From the NCBI RefSeq assembly GCF_004379255.2, contig NC_056035.1, forward strand, positions 23,994,502-24,058,501: a stretch of 64,000 nucleotides of DNA. Reading direction: 5' to 3'. The position numbers were made by a program, and so were the translations under genes. The stretch comes from Salvia splendens. Lineage: Eukaryota; Streptophyta; Magnoliopsida; Lamiales; Lamiaceae. The notes under the pieces are model-generated. The model did no database searches. It saw nothing but the letters and a program-made list of their open reading frames with translations, and was not told the origin of the DNA. Shown in pieces: positions 35,833 to 50,800 of this stretch (the first letter of the stretch is position 1; each line of letters begins with the position of its first letter).

Positions 35833-38422
35833 AAAGTCAAATGATTCTCTTTGTAGAGTGAGATAGAGATCTTATTTTTTAATCAAGTATTTTAAAATTT
35901 AACTTTATATCCATGCCTTGGAGAGAGAGAGAGATGCTTACGATTACATTGGTGTTAGATGCTGATGCCATTTGTTTAACGAAATTGGGTCTTTTAACAA
36001 AGAATGAAGCTAACAGTTAAGAGATTTTAGGGGGAAATAAGTGAAATACTGTAGATTAAGATTGGTATTTATAGATGGAAGTTTCCCCATGAATATGTTT
36101 TTGAATTACTTAAAATAAGGCGTAAAAAGTAGTTTTTATTTCGTAGTAAATTTCGATTGTTTATCTTTGTGCTTGAAAAAATTAGTGACTAAACCATGGA
36201 TTGGATGTTCAGATGAAAAAAACCATCTTCAGAAGCAGAGTAAAATGGTTCTTAGAGGGAGATTTAGATTGTAAATTTTTAATTTAGATGAATCGGCCTG
36301 CATTGACTTCTACTTACAATAAAGCGGAAGAAAGAGCCAAAATCTCGAAAAATATGGCATTGAAAATTAAAGTACACGCACAGTTACAACCTTTTGCAAT
36401 AAATTAAAAGTTTTGATATAGAAAAAATAGCCCACAATGACACAAATTTTGCACTGCACGGGCTGGGTGAGGACACTAATCAAAATCCTTGTCATCTCTC
36501 TCTTCATGCTATATATAGCATATTTATAAACTAAAAGTCACATTTATACCTTGTGTATGAAAATGAAATAAATCTCATCAAGATAAAGAGACAACTAAAA
36601 ATATTTACTACTACAATGGGAATACTTGTTTCACAAAACAATGGAGTGCACGTTTGGATGAGAAATGCCATCCTCTCATAAGGAAAGTCAAATGATTCTC
36701 TTTGTAGAGTGAGATAGAGATCTTATTTTTTAATCTCGTATTTTAAAATTTAACTTTATATCTATGCCTTGGAGAGAGATAGAGAGAGATGCTTACGATT
36801 ACATTGGTGTTAGATGCTGATGCCATTTGCTTGACGAAATTGGGTTGTTTAACAAAGAATGAAGCTAACAGTTTAGAGATTTTAGGGGGAAATAAGTGAA
36901 ATACTTTAGATTGAGATTGGTATTTATAGATGGAAGTTTCCCCAAGAATATGTTTTTGAATTACTTAAAATAAGGCGTAAAAAGTAGTTTTTATTTCGTA
37001 GTAAATTTCGACCGTTTCTCTTTGTGCATGAAAAAATTAGTGACTACACCATGAAGACTAAACCATGGATTGGATGTTCAGATGAAAAAAACCATCTTCA
37101 GAAGCAGAGTAAAATGATTCTTAGATGGAGATTTAGATCGTAAATTTTTAATTAAGATGAATCGGCCTGCATTGACTTCTACTTACAATAAAGCGGAAGA
37201 AAGAGCCAAAATCTCAAAAAATATGGTGTTGAAAATTAAAGTACACGTGCAGTTACAACCTTGTTCAATAAATTAAAAGTTTTGATATAGAAAAAATAGC
37301 CCACAATGACACAAATTTTGCACTGCACGGGCTGGGTGAGGACACTAATCAAAATCCTTGTCATCTCTCTCTTCATGCTATATATAGCGTATTTATAAAC
37401 TAAAAGTCACATTTATACCTTGTGTATGAAAATGAAATAAATCTCATCAAGATAAAGAGACAACTAAAAATATTTACTACTACAATGGGAATACTTGTTT
37501 CACAAAACAATGGAGTGCACGTTTGGATGAGAAATGCCGTCCTCTCATAAGGAAAGTCAAATGATTCTCTTTGTAGAGTGAGATAGAGATCTTATTTTTT
37601 AATCTCGTATTTTAAAATTTAACTTTATATCCATGCCTTGGAGAGAGATAGAGAGAGATGCTTACGATTACATTGGTGTTAGATGCTGATGCCATTTGCT
37701 TGACGAAATTGGGTTGTTTAACAAAGAATGAAGCTAACAGTTTAGAGATTTTAGGGGGAAATAAGTGAAATACTTTAGATTGAGATTGGTATTTATAGAT
37801 GGAAGTTTCCCCAAGAATATGTTTTTGAATTACTTAAAATAAGGCGTAAAAAGTAGTTTTTATTTCGTAGTAAATTTCGATCGTTTCTCTTTGTACATGA
37901 AAAAATTAGTGACTACACCATGAAGACTAAACCATGGATTGGATGTTCAGATGAAAAAAACCATCTTCAGAAGCAGAGTAAAATGATTCTTAGATGGAGA
38001 TTTAGATCGTAAATTTTTAATTAAGATGAATCGGCCTGCATTGACTTCTACTTACAATAAAGCGGAAGAAAAGAGCCAAAATCTCAAAAAATATGGCGTT
38101 GAAAATTAAAGTACACGTGCAGTTACAACCTTGTTCAATAAATTAAAAGTTTTGATATAGAAAAAATAGCCCACAATGACACAAATTTTGCACTGCACGG
38201 GCTGGGTGAGGATCCTAATCAGAATCCTTGTCATCTCTCTCTTCATGCTATATATAGCGTATATATAAGCTAAAAGTTACATTTATACCTTGTGTATGAA
38301 AATGGAATAAATCTCATCAGGATAAAGAGACAACTAAAAATATGTACTACAACAATGGGAATACATGTTTCACAAAACAATGGAGTGCACGTTTGGATGA
38401 GAAAGGCCAACCTCTCATACGG
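35833..38422. repeat. Higher-order unit 2 (trimer abc, 2,590 bp)
   Basis: Same order and lengths as unit 1. One extra A appears near 38070 (GAAGAAAAGAGCC) and one A fewer near 37953, keeping the total equal. Confidence 0.9.
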
Positions 38423-41400
38423 AAAGTCAAATGATTCTCTTTGTAGAGTGAGATAGAGATCTTATTTTTTAATCAAGTATTTTAAAATTTAACTTTATAT
38501 CCATGCCTTGGAGAGAGAGAGAGACGCTTACGATTACATTGGTGTTAGATGCTGATGCCATTTGTTTAACGAAATTGGGTCTTTTAACAAAGAATGAAGC
38601 TAACAGTTAAGAGATTTTAGGGGGAAATAACTGAAATACTGTAGATTAAGATTGGTATTTATAGATGGAAGTTTCCCCATGAATATGTTTTTGAATTACT
38701 TAAAATAAGGCGTAAAAAGTAGTTTTTATTTCGTAGTAAATTTCGATTGTTTATCTTTGTGCTTGAAAAAATTAGTGACTAAACCATGGATTGGATGTTC
38801 AGATGAAAAAAACCATCTTCAGAAGCAGAGTAAAATGGTTCTTAGAGGGAGATTTAGATTGTAAATTTTTAATTTAGATGAATCGGCCTGCATTGACTTC
38901 TACTTACAATAAAGCGGAAGAAAGAGCCAAAATCTCGAAAAATATGGCATTGAAAATTAAAGTACACGCACAGTTACAACCTTTTGCAATAAATTAAAAG
39001 TTTTGATATAGAAAAAATAGCCCACAATGACACAAATTTTGCACTGCACGGGCTGGGTGAGGACACTAATCAAAATCCTTGTCATCTCTCTCTTCATGCT
39101 ATATATAGCATATTTATAAACTAAAAGTCACATTTATACCTTGTGTATGAAAATGAAATAAATCTCATCAAGATAAAGAGACAACTAAAAATATTTACTA
39201 CTACAATGGGAATACTTGTTTCACAAAACAATGGAGTGCACGTTTGGATGAGAAATGCCATCCTCTCATAAGGAAAGTCAAATGATTCTCTTTGTAGAGT
39301 GAGATAGAGATCTTATTTTTTAATCTCGTATTTTAAAATTTAACTTTATATCTATGCCTTGGAGAGAGATAGAGAGAGATGCTTACGATTACATTGGTGT
39401 TAGATGCTGATGCCATTTGCTTGACGAAATTGGGTTGTTTAACAAAGAATGAAGCTAACAGTTTAGAGATTTTAGGGGGAAATAAGTGAAATACTTTAGA
39501 TTGAGATTGGTATTTATAGATGGAAGTTTCCCCAAGAATATGTTTTTGAATTACTTAAATAAGGTGTAAAAAGTAGTTTTTATTTCGTAGTAAATTTCGA
39601 TCGTTTCTCTTTGTGCATGAAAAAATTAGTGACTACACCATGAAGACCTAAACCATGGATTGGATGTTCAGATGAAAAAAACCATCTTCAGAAGCAGAGT
39701 AAAATGATTCTTAGAGGGAGATTTAGATCGTAAATTTTTAATTAAGATGAATCGGCCTGCATTGACTTCTACTTACAATAAAGCGGAAGAAAGAGCCAAA
39801 ATCTCAAAAAATATGGCGTTGAAAATTAAAGTACACGTGCAGTTACAACCTTGTTCAATAAATTAAAAGTTTTGATATAGAAAAAATAGCCCACAATGAC
39901 ACAAATTTTGCACTGCACGGGCTGGGTGAGGATCCTAATCAGAATCCTTGTCATCTCTCTCTTCATGCTATATATAGCGTATATATAAGCTAAAAGTTAC
40001 ATTTATACCTTGTGTATGAAAATGGAATAAATCTCATCAGGATAAAGAGACAACTAAAAATATGTACTACAACAATGGGAATACATGTTTCACAAAACAA
40101 TGGAGTGCACGTTTGGATGAGAAAGGCCAACCTCTCATACGGAAAGTCAAATGATTCTCTTTGTAGAGTGAGATAGAGATCTTATTTTTTAATCAAGTAT
40201 TTTAAAATTTAACTTTATATCCATGCCTTGGAGAGAGAGAAAGATGCTTACGATTACATTGGTGTTAGATGCTGATGCCATTTGTTTAACGAAATTGGGT
40301 CTTTTAACAAAGAATGAAGCTAACAGTTAAGAGATTTTAGGGGGAAATAAGTGAAATACTGTAGATTAAGATTGGTATTTATAGATGGAAGTTTCCCCAT
40401 GAATATGTTTTTGAATTACTTAAAATAATGCGTAAAAAGTAGTTTTTATTTCGTAGTAAATTTCGATTGTTTCTCTTTGTGCTTGAAAAAATTAGTGACT
40501 AAACCATGGATTGGTCAGATGAAAAAAACCATCGTCAGAAGCAGAGTAAAATGGTTCTTAGAGGGAGATTTAGATTGTAAATTTTTAATTTAGATGAATC
40601 GGCCTGCATTGACTTCTACTTACAATAAAGCGGAAGAAAGAGCCAAAATCTCGAAAAATATGGCATTGAAAATTAAAGTACACGCACAGTTACAACCTTT
40701 TGCAATAAATTAAAAGTTTTGATATAGAAAAAATAGCCCACAATGACACAAATTTTGCACTGCACGGGCTGGGTGAGGACACTAATCAAAATCCTTGTCA
40801 TCTCTCTCTTCATGCTATATATAGCATATTTATAAACTAAAAGTCACATTTATACCTTGTGTATGAAAATGAAATAAATCTCATCAAGATAAAGAGACAA
40901 CTAAAAATATTTACTACTACAATGGGAATACTTGTTTCACAAAACAATGGAGTGCACGTTTGGATGAGAAATGCCATCCTCTCATAAGGAAAGTCAAATG
41001 ATTCTCTTTGTAGAGTGAGATAGAGATCTTATTTTTTAATCTCGTATTTTAAAATTTAACTTTATATCTATGCCTTGGAGAGAGATAGAGAGAGATGCTT
41101 ACGATTACATTGGTGTTAGATGCTGATGCCATTTGCTTGACGAAATTGGGTTGTTTAACAAAGAATGAAGCTAACAGTTTAGAGATTTTAGGGGGAAATA
41201 AGTGAAATACTTTAGATTGAGATTGGTATTTATAGATGGAAGTTTCCCCAAGAATATGTTTTTGAATTACTTAAAATAAGGCGTAAAAAGTAGTTTTTAT
41301 TTCGTAGTAAATTTCGATCGTTTCTCTTTGTGCATGAAAAAATTAGTGACTACACCATGAAGACTAAACCATGGATTGGATGTTCAGATGAAAAAAACCA

Positions 41401-41858
41401 TCTTCAGAAGCAGAGTAAAATGATTCTTAGATGGAGATTTAGATCGTAAATTTTTAATTAAGTTGAATCGGCCTGCATTGACTTCTACTTACAATAAAGC
41501 GGAAGAAAGAGCCAAAATCTCAAAAAATATGGCGTTGAAAATTAAAGTACACGTGCAGTTACAACCTTGTTCAATAAATTAAAAGTTTTGATATAGAAAA
41601 AATAGCCCACAATGACACAAATTTTGCACTGCACGGGCTGGGTGAGGATCCTAATCAGAATCCTTGTCATCTCTCTCTTCATGCTATATATAGCGTATAT
41701 ATAAGCTAAAAGTTACATTTATACCTTGTGTATGAAAATGGAATAAATCTCATCAGGATAAAGAGACAACTAAAAATATGTACTACAACAATGGGAATAC
41801 ATGTTTCACAAAACAATGGAGTGCACGTTTGGATGAGAAAGGCCAACCTCTCATACGG
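38423..41858. repeat. Two higher-order dimers (1,720 and 1,716 bp) with b/c chimeric second monomers
   Basis: Units 38423-40142 and 40143-41858. In each, the second monomer begins like b and ends like c (GGCGTTG, then GCGTATATATAAGC), so one monomer's length has been lost from the abc order. Confidence 0.85.
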
Positions 41859-44800
41859 AAAGTCAAATGATTCTCTTTGTAGAGTGAGATAGAGATCTTA
41901 TTTTTTAATCAAGTATTTTAAATTTAACTTTATATCCATGCCTTGGAGAGAGAGAAAGATGCTTACGATTACATTGGTGTTAGATGCTGATGCCATTTGT
42001 TAACGAAATTGGGTCTTTTAACAAAGAATGAAGCTAACAGTTAAGAGATTTTAGGGGGAAATAAGTGAAATACTGTAGATTAGATTGGTATTTATAGATG
42101 GAAGTTTCCCCATGAATATGTTTTTGAATTACTTAAAATAATGCGTAAAAAGTAGTTTTTATTTCGTAGTAAATTTCGATTGTTTCTCTTTGTGCTTGAA
42201 AAAATTAGTGACTAAACCATGGATTGGATGTTCAGATGAAAAAAACCATCTTCAGAAGCAGAGTAAAATGGTTCTTAGAGGGAGATTTAGATTGTAAATT
42301 TTTAATTTAGATGAATCGGCCTGCATTGACTTCTACTTACAATAAAGCGGAAGAAAGAGCCAAAATCTAGAAAAATATGGCATTGAAAATTAAAGTACAC
42401 GCACAGTTACAACCTTTGCAATAAATTAAAAGTTTTGATATAGAAAAAATAGCCCACAATGACACAAATTTTGCACTGCACGGGCTGGGTGAGGACACTA
42501 ATCAAAATCCTTGTCATCTCTCTCTTCATGCTATATATAGCATATTTATAAACTAAAAGTCACATTTATACCTTGTGTATGAAAATGAAATAAATCTCAT
42601 CAAGATAAAGAGACAACTAAAAATATTTACTACTACAATGGGAATACTTGTTTCACAAAACAATGGAGTGCACGTTTGGATGAGAAATGCCATCCTCTCA
42701 TAAGGAAAGTCAAATGATTCTCTTTGTAGAGTGAGATAGAGATCTTATTTTTTAATCTCGTATTTTAAAATTTAACTTTATATCTATGCCTTGGAGAGAG
42801 ATAGAGAGAGATGCTTACGATTACATTGGTGTTAGATGCTGATGCCATTTGCTTGACGAAATTGGGTTGTTTAACAAAGAATGAAGCTAACAGTTTAGAG
42901 ATTTTAGGGGGAAATAAGTGAAATACTTTAGATTGAGATTGGTATTTATAGATGGAAGTTTCCCCAAGAATATGTTTTTGAATTACTTAAAATAAGGCGT
43001 AAAAAGTAGTTTTTATTTCGTAGTAAATTTCGATCGTTTCTCTTTGTGCATGAAAAAATTAGTGACTACACCATGAGACTAAACCATGGATTGGATGTTC
43101 AGATGAAAAAAACCATCTTCAGAAGCAGAGTAAAATGATTCTTAGATGGAGATTTAGATCGTAAATTTTTAATTAAGATGAATCGGCCTGCATTGACTTC
43201 TACTTACAATAAAGCGGAAGAAAGAGCCAAAATCTCAAAAAATATGGTGTTGAAAATTAAAGTACACGTGCAGTTACAACCTTGTTCAATAAATTAAAAG
43301 TTTTGATATAGAAAAAATAGCCCACAATGACACAAATTTTGCACTGCACGGGCTGGGTGAGGACACTAATCAAATCCTTGTCATCTCTCTCTTCATGCTA
43401 TATATAGCGTATTTATAAACTAAAAGTCACATTTATACCTTGTGTATGAAAATGAAATAAATCTCATCAAGATAAAGAGACAACTAAAAATATTTACTAC
43501 TACAATGGGAATACTTGTTTCACAAAACAATGGAGTGCACGTTTGGATGAGAAATGCCGTCCTCTCATAAGGAAAGTCAAATGATTCTCTTTGTAGAGTG
43601 AGATAGAGATCTTATTTTTTAATCTCGTATTTTAAAATTTAACTTTATATCCATGCCTTGGAGAGAGATAGAGAGAGATGCTTACGATTACATTGGTGTT
43701 AGATGCTGATGCCATTTGCTTGACGAAATTGGGTTGTTTAACAAAGAATGAAGCTAACAGTTTAGAGATTTTAGGGGGAAATAAGTGAAATACTGTAGAT
43801 TGAGATTGATATTTATAGATGGAAGTTTCCCCAAGAATATGTTTTTGAATTACTTAAAATAAGGCGTAAAAAGTAGTTTTTATTTCGTAGTAAATTTCGA
43901 TTGTTTCTCTTTGTGCTTGAAAAAATTAGTGACTAAACCATGGATTGGATGTTCAGATGAAAAAATCCATCTTCAGAAGCAGAGTAAAATGGTTCTTAGA
44001 GGGAGATTTAGATCGTAAATTTTTAATTTAGATGAATCGGCCTGCATTGACTTCTACTTACAATAAAGCGGAAGAAAGAGCCAAAATCTCGAAAAATATG
44101 GCATTGAAAATTAAAGTACACGCACAGTTACAACATTGTGCAATAAATTAAAAGTTTTGATATAGAAAAAATAGCCAACAATGACACAAATTTTGCACTG
44201 CACGGGCTGGGTGAGGACACTAATCAAAATCCTTGTCATCTCTCTCTTCATGCTATATATAGCATATTTATAAACTAAAAGTCACATTTATACCTTGTGT
44301 ATGAAAATGAAATAAATCTCATCAAGATAAAGAGACAACTAAAAATATTTACTACTACAATAGGAATACTTGTTTCACAAAACAATGGAGTGCACGTTTG
44401 GATGAGAAATGCCATCCTCTCATAAGGAAAGTCAAATGATTCTCTTTGTAGAGTGAGATAGAGATCTTATTTTTTAATCTCGTATTTTAAAATTTAACTT
44501 TATATCTATGCCTTGGAGAGAATAGAGAGAGATGCTTACGATTACATTGGTGTTAGATGCTGATGCCATTTGCTTGACGAAATTGGGTTGTTTAACAAAG
44601 AATGAAGCTAACAGTTTAGAGATTTTAGGGGGAAATAAGTGAAATACTTTAGATTGAGATTGGTATTTATAGATGGAAGTTTCCCCAAGAATATGTTTTT
44701 GAATTACTTAAAATAAGGCGTAAAAAGTAGTTTTTATTTCGTAGTAAATTTCGATCGTTTCTCTTTGTGCATGAAAAAATTAGTGACTACACCATGAAGA

Positions 44801-46163
44801 CTAAACCATGGATTGGATGTTCAGATGAAAAAAACCATCTTCAGAAGCAGAGTAAAATGATTCTTAGATGGAGATTTAGATCGTAAATTTTTAATTAAGA
44901 TGAATCGGCCTGCATTGACTTCTACTTACAATAAAGCGGAAGAAAGAGCCAAAATCTCAAAAAATATGGTGTTGAAAATTAAAGTACACGTGCAGTTACA
45001 ACCTTGTTCAATAAATTAAAAGTTTTGATATAGAAAAAATAGCCCACAATGACACAAATTTTGCACTGCACGGGCTGGGTGAGGACACTAATCAAATCCT
45101 TGTCATCTCTCTCTTCATGCTATATATAGCGTATTTATAAACTAAAAGTCACATTTATACCTTGTGTATGAAAATGAAATAAATCTCATCAAGATAAAGA
45201 GACAACTAAAAATATTTACTACTACAATGGGAATACTTGTTTCACAAAACAATGGAGTGCACGTTTGGATGAGAAATGCCGTCCTCTCATAAGGAAAGTC
45301 AAATGATTCTCTTTGTAGAGTGAGATAGAGATCTTATTTTTTAATCTCGTATTTTAAAATTTAACTTTATATCCATGCCTTGGAGAGAGATAGAGAGAGA
45401 TGCTTACGATTACATTGGTGTTAGATGCTGATGCGATTTGCTTGACGAAATTGAGTTGTTTAACAAAGAATGAAGCTAACAGTTTAGAGATTTTAGGGGG
45501 AAATAAGTGAAATACTTTAGATTGAGATTGGTATTTATAGATGGAAGTTTCCCCAAGAATATGTTTTTGAATTACTTAAAATAAGGCGTAAAAAGTAGTT
45601 TTTATTTCGTAGTAAATTTCGATCGTTTCTCTTTGTACATGAAAAAATTAGTGACTACACCATGAAGACTAAACCATGGATTGGATGTTCAGATGAAAAA
45701 AACCATCTTCAGAAGCAGAGTAAAATGATTCTTAGATGGAGATTTAGATCGTAAATTTTTAATTAAGATGAATCGGCCTGCATTGACTTCTACTTACAAT
45801 AAAGCGGAAGAAAGAGCCAAAATCTCAAAAAATATGGCGTTGAAAATTAAAGTACACGTGCAGTTACAACCTTGTTCAATAAATTAAAAGTTTTGATATA
45901 GAAAAAATAGCCCACAATGACACAAATTTTGCACTGCACGGGCTGGGTGAGGATCCTAATCAGAATCCTTGTCATCTCTCTCTTCATGCTATATATAGCG
46001 TATATATAAGCTAAAAGTTACATTTATACCTTGTGTATGAAAATGGAATAAATCTCATCAGGATAAAGAGACAACTAAAAATATGTACTACAACAATGGG
46101 AATACTTGTTTCACAAAACAATGGAGTGCACGTTTGGATGAGAAAGGCCATCCTCTCTTACGA
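41859..46163. repeat. Irregular higher-order segment (a, b, c/a chimera, b, c)
   Basis: Starts at 41859, 42706, 43573, 44428 and 45295. The copy at 43573-44427 (855 bp) begins like c but from about 43800 on carries a-type forms (TGTGCTTGAAAA, a single CCATGG, GGCATTG), so it is a c/a chimera. Several one-base losses cluster here. Confidence 0.82.
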
Positions 46164-47883
46164 AAAGTCAAATGATTCTCATTGTAGAGTGAGATAGAGA
46201 TCTTATTTTTTAATCTCGTATTTTAAAATTTAACTTTATATCCATGCCTTGGAGAGAGAGAGAGATGCTTACGATTACATTGGTGTTAGATGCTGATGCC
46301 ATTTGTTTAACGAAATTGGGTCTTTTAACAAAGAATGAAGCTAACAGTTAAGAGATTTTAGGGGGAAATAAGTGAAATACTGTAGATTAAGATTGGTATT
46401 TATAGATGGAAGTTTCCCCATGAATATGTTTTTGAATTACTTAAAATAAGGCGTAAAAAGTAGTTTTTATTTCGTAGTAAATTTCGATTGTTTCTCTTTG
46501 TGCTTGAAAAAATTAGTGACTAAACCATGGATTGGATGTTCAGATGAAAAAAACCATCTTCAGAAGCAGAGTAAAATGGTTCTTAGAGGGAGATTAAGAT
46601 TGTAAATTTTTAATTTAGATGAATCGGCCTGCATTGACTTCTACTTACAATAAAGCGGAAGAAAGAGCCAAAATCTCGAAAAATATGGCATTGAAAATTA
46701 AAGTACACGCACAGTTACAACCTTTTGCAATAAATTAAAAGTTTTGATATAGAAAAAATAGCCCACAATGACACAAATTTTGCACTGCACGGGCTGGGTG
46801 AGGACACTAATCAAAATCCTTGTCATCTCTCTCTTCATGCTATATATAGCATATTTATAAACTAAAAGTCACATTTATACCTTGTGTATGAAAATGAAAT
46901 AAATCTCATCAAGATAAAGAGACAACTAAAAATATTTACTACTACAATAGGAATACTTGTTTCACAAAACAATGGAGTGCACGTTTGGATGAGAAATGCC
47001 ATCCTCTCATAAGGAAAGTCAAATGATTCTCTTTGTAGAGTGAGATAGAGATCTTATTTTTTAATCTCGTATTTTAAAATTTAACTTTATATCTATGCCT
47101 TGGAGAGAGATAGAGAGAGATGCTTACGATTACATTGGTGTTAGATGCTGATGCCATTTGCTTGACGAAATTGGGTTGTTTAACAAAGAATGAAGCTAAC
47201 AGTTTAGAGATTTTAGGGGGAAATAAGTGAAATACTTTAGATTGAGATTGGTATTTATAGATGGAAGTTTCCCCAAGAATATGTTTTTGAATTACTTAAA
47301 ATAAGGCGTAAAAAGTAGTTTTTATTTCGTAGTAAATTTCGATCGTTTCTCTTTGTACATGAAAAAATTAGTGACTACACCATGAAGACTAAACCATGGA
47401 TTGGATGTTCAGATGAAAAAAACCATCTTCAGAAGCAGAGTAAAATGATTCTTAGATGGAGATTTAGATCGTAAATTTTTAATTAAGATGAATCGGCCTG
47501 CATTGACTTCTACTTACAATAAAGCGGAAGAAAGAGCCAAAATCTCAAAAAATATGGCGTTGAAAATTAAAGTACACGTGCAGTTACAACCTTGTTCAAC
47601 AAATTAAAAGTTTTGATATAGAAAAAATAGCCCACAATGACACAAATTTTGCACTGCACGGGCTGGGTGAGGATCCTAATCAGAATCCTTGTCATCTCTC
47701 TCTTCATGCTATATATAGCGTATATATAAGCTAAAAGTTACATTTATACCTTGTGTATGAAAATGGAATAAATCTCATCAGGATAAAGAGACAACTAAAA
47801 ATATGTACTACAACAATGGGAATACTTGTTTCACAAAACAATGGAGTGCACGTTTGGATGAGAAAGGCCATCCTCTCTTACGA
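46164..47883. repeat. Higher-order dimer (1,720 bp)
   Basis: Type a' (after CTCTCTTACGAAAAG) plus a b/c chimera. The following unit repeats the a' monomer nearly unchanged. Confidence 0.85.
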
Positions 47884-50800
47884 AAAGTCAAATGATTCTC
47901 ATTGTAGAGTGAGATAGAGATCTTATTTTTTAATCTCGTATTTTAAAATTTAACTTTATATCCATGCCTTGGAGAGAGAGAGAGATGCTTACGATTACAT
48001 TGGTGTTAGATGCTGATGCCATTTGTTTAACGAAATTGGGTCTTTTAACAAAGAATGAAGCTAACAGTTAAGAGATTTTAGGGGGAAATAAGTGAAATAC
48101 TGTAGATTAAGATTGGTATTTATAGATGGAAGTTTCCCCATGAATATGTTTTTGAATTACTTAAAATAAGGCGTAAAAAGTAGTTTTTATTTCGTAGTAA
48201 ATTTCGATTGTTTCTCTTTGTGCTTGAAAAAATTAGTGACTAAACCATGGATTGGATGTTCAGATGAAAAAAACCATCTTCAGAAGCAGAGTAAAATGGT
48301 TCTTAGAGGGAGATTAAGATTGTAAATTTTTAATTTAGATGAATCGGCCTGCATTGACTTCTACTTACAATAAAGCGGAAGAAAGAGCCAAAATCTCGAA
48401 AAATATGGCATTGAAAATTAAAGTACACGCACAGTTACAACCTTTTGCAATAAATTAAAAGTTTTGATATAGAAAAAATAGCCCACAATGACACAAATTT
48501 TGCACTGCACGGGCTGGGTGAGGACACTAATCAAAATCCTTGTCATCTCTCTCTTCATGCTATATATAGCATATTTATAAACTAAAAGTCACATTTATAC
48601 CTTGTGTATGAAAATGAAATAAATCTCATCAAGATAAAGAGACAACTAAAAATATTTACTACTACAATAGGAATACTTGTTTCACAAAACAATGGAGTGC
48701 ACGTTTGGATGAGAAATGCCATCCTCTCATAAGGAAAGTCAAATGATTCTCTTTGTAGAGTGAGATAGAGATCTTATTTTTTAATCTCGTATTTTAAAAT
48801 TTAACTTTATATCTATGCCTTGGAGAGAAATAGAGAGAGATGCTTACGATTACATTGGTGTTAGATGCTGATGCCATTTGCTTGACGAAATTGGGTTGTT
48901 TAACAAAGAATGAAGCTAACAGTTTAGAGATTTTAGGGGGAAATAAGTGAAATACTTTAGATTGAGATTGGTATTTATAGATGGAAGTTTCCCCAAGAAT
49001 ATGTTTTTGAATTACTTAAAATAAGGCGTAAAAAGTAGTTTTTATTTCGTAGTAAATTTCGATCGTTTCTCTTTGTGCATGAAAAAATTAGTGACTACAC
49101 CATGAAGACTAAACCATGGATTGGATGTTCAGATGAAAAAAACCATCTTCAGAAGCAGAGTAAAATGATTCTTAGATGGAGATTTAGATCGTAAATTTTT
49201 AATTAAGATGAATCGGCCTGCATTGACTTCTACTTACAATAAAGCGGAAGAAAGAGCCAAAATCTCAAAAAATATGGTGTTGAAAATTAAAGTACACGTG
49301 CAGTTACAACCTTGTTCAATAAATTAAAAGTTTTGATATAGAAAAAATAGCCCACAATGACACAAATTTTGCACTGCACGGGCTGGGTGAGGACACTAAT
49401 CAAAATCCTTGTCATCTCTCTCTTCATGCTATATATAGCGTATTTATAAACTAAAAGTCACATTTATACCTTGTGTATGAAAATGAAATAAATCTCATCA
49501 AGATAAAGAGACAACTAAAAATATTTACTACTACAATGGGAATACTTGTTTCACAAAACAATGGAGTGCACGTTTGGATGAGAAATGCCGTCCTCTCATA
49601 AGGAAAGTCAAATGATTCTCTTTGTAGAGTGAGATAGAGATCTTATTTTTTAATCTCGTATTTTAAAATTTAACTTTATATCCATGCCTTGGAGAGAGAT
49701 AGAGAGAGATGCTTACGATTACATTGGTGTTAGATGCTGATGCGATTTGCTTGACGAAATTGAGTTGTTTAACAAAGAATGAAGCTAACAGTTTAGAGAT
49801 TTTAGGGGGAAATAAGTGAAATACTTTAGATTGAGATTGGTATTTATAGATGGAAGTTTCCCCAAGAATATGTTTTTGAATTACTTAAAATAAGGCGTAA
49901 AAAGTAGTTTTTATTTCGTAGTAAATTTCGATCGTTTCTCTTTGTACATGAAAAAATTAGTGACTACACCATGAAGACTAAACCATGGATTGGATGTTCA
50001 GATGAAAAAAACCATCTTCAGAAGCAGAGTAAAATGATTCTTAGATGGAGATTTAGATCGTAAATTTTTAATTAAGATGAATCGGCCTGCATTGACTTCT
50101 ACTTACAATAAAGCGGAAGAAAGAGCCAAAATCTCAAAAAATATGGCGTTGAAAATTAAAGTACACGTGCAGTTACAACCTTGTTCAATAAATTAAAAGT
50201 TTTGATATAGAAAAAATAGCCCACAATGACACAAATTTTGCACTGCACGGGCTGGGTGAGGATCCTAATCAGAATCCTTGTCATCTCTCTCTTCATGCTA
50301 TATATAGCGTATATATAAGCTAAAAGTTACATTTATACCTTGTGTATGAAAATGGAATAAATCTCATCAGGATAAAGAGACAACTAAAAATATGTACTAC
50401 AACAATGGGAATACTTGTTTCACAAAACAATGGAGTGCACGTTTGGATGAGAAAGGCCATCCTCTCTTACGAAAAGTCAAATGATTCTCATTGTAGAGTG
50501 AGATAGAGATCTTATTTTTTAATCTCGTATTTTAAAATTTAACTTTATATCCATGCCTTGGAGAGAGAGAGAGATGCTTACGATTACATTGGTGTTAGAT
50601 GCTGATGCCATTTGTTTAACGAAATTGGGTCTTTTAACAAAGAATGAAGCTAACAGTTAAGAGATTTTAGGGGGAAATAAGTGAAATACTGTAGATTAAG
50701 ATTGGTATTTATAGATGGAAGTTTCCCCATGAATATGTTTTTGAATTACTTAAAATAAGGCGTAAAAAGTAGTTTTTATTTCGTAGTAAATTTCGATTGT

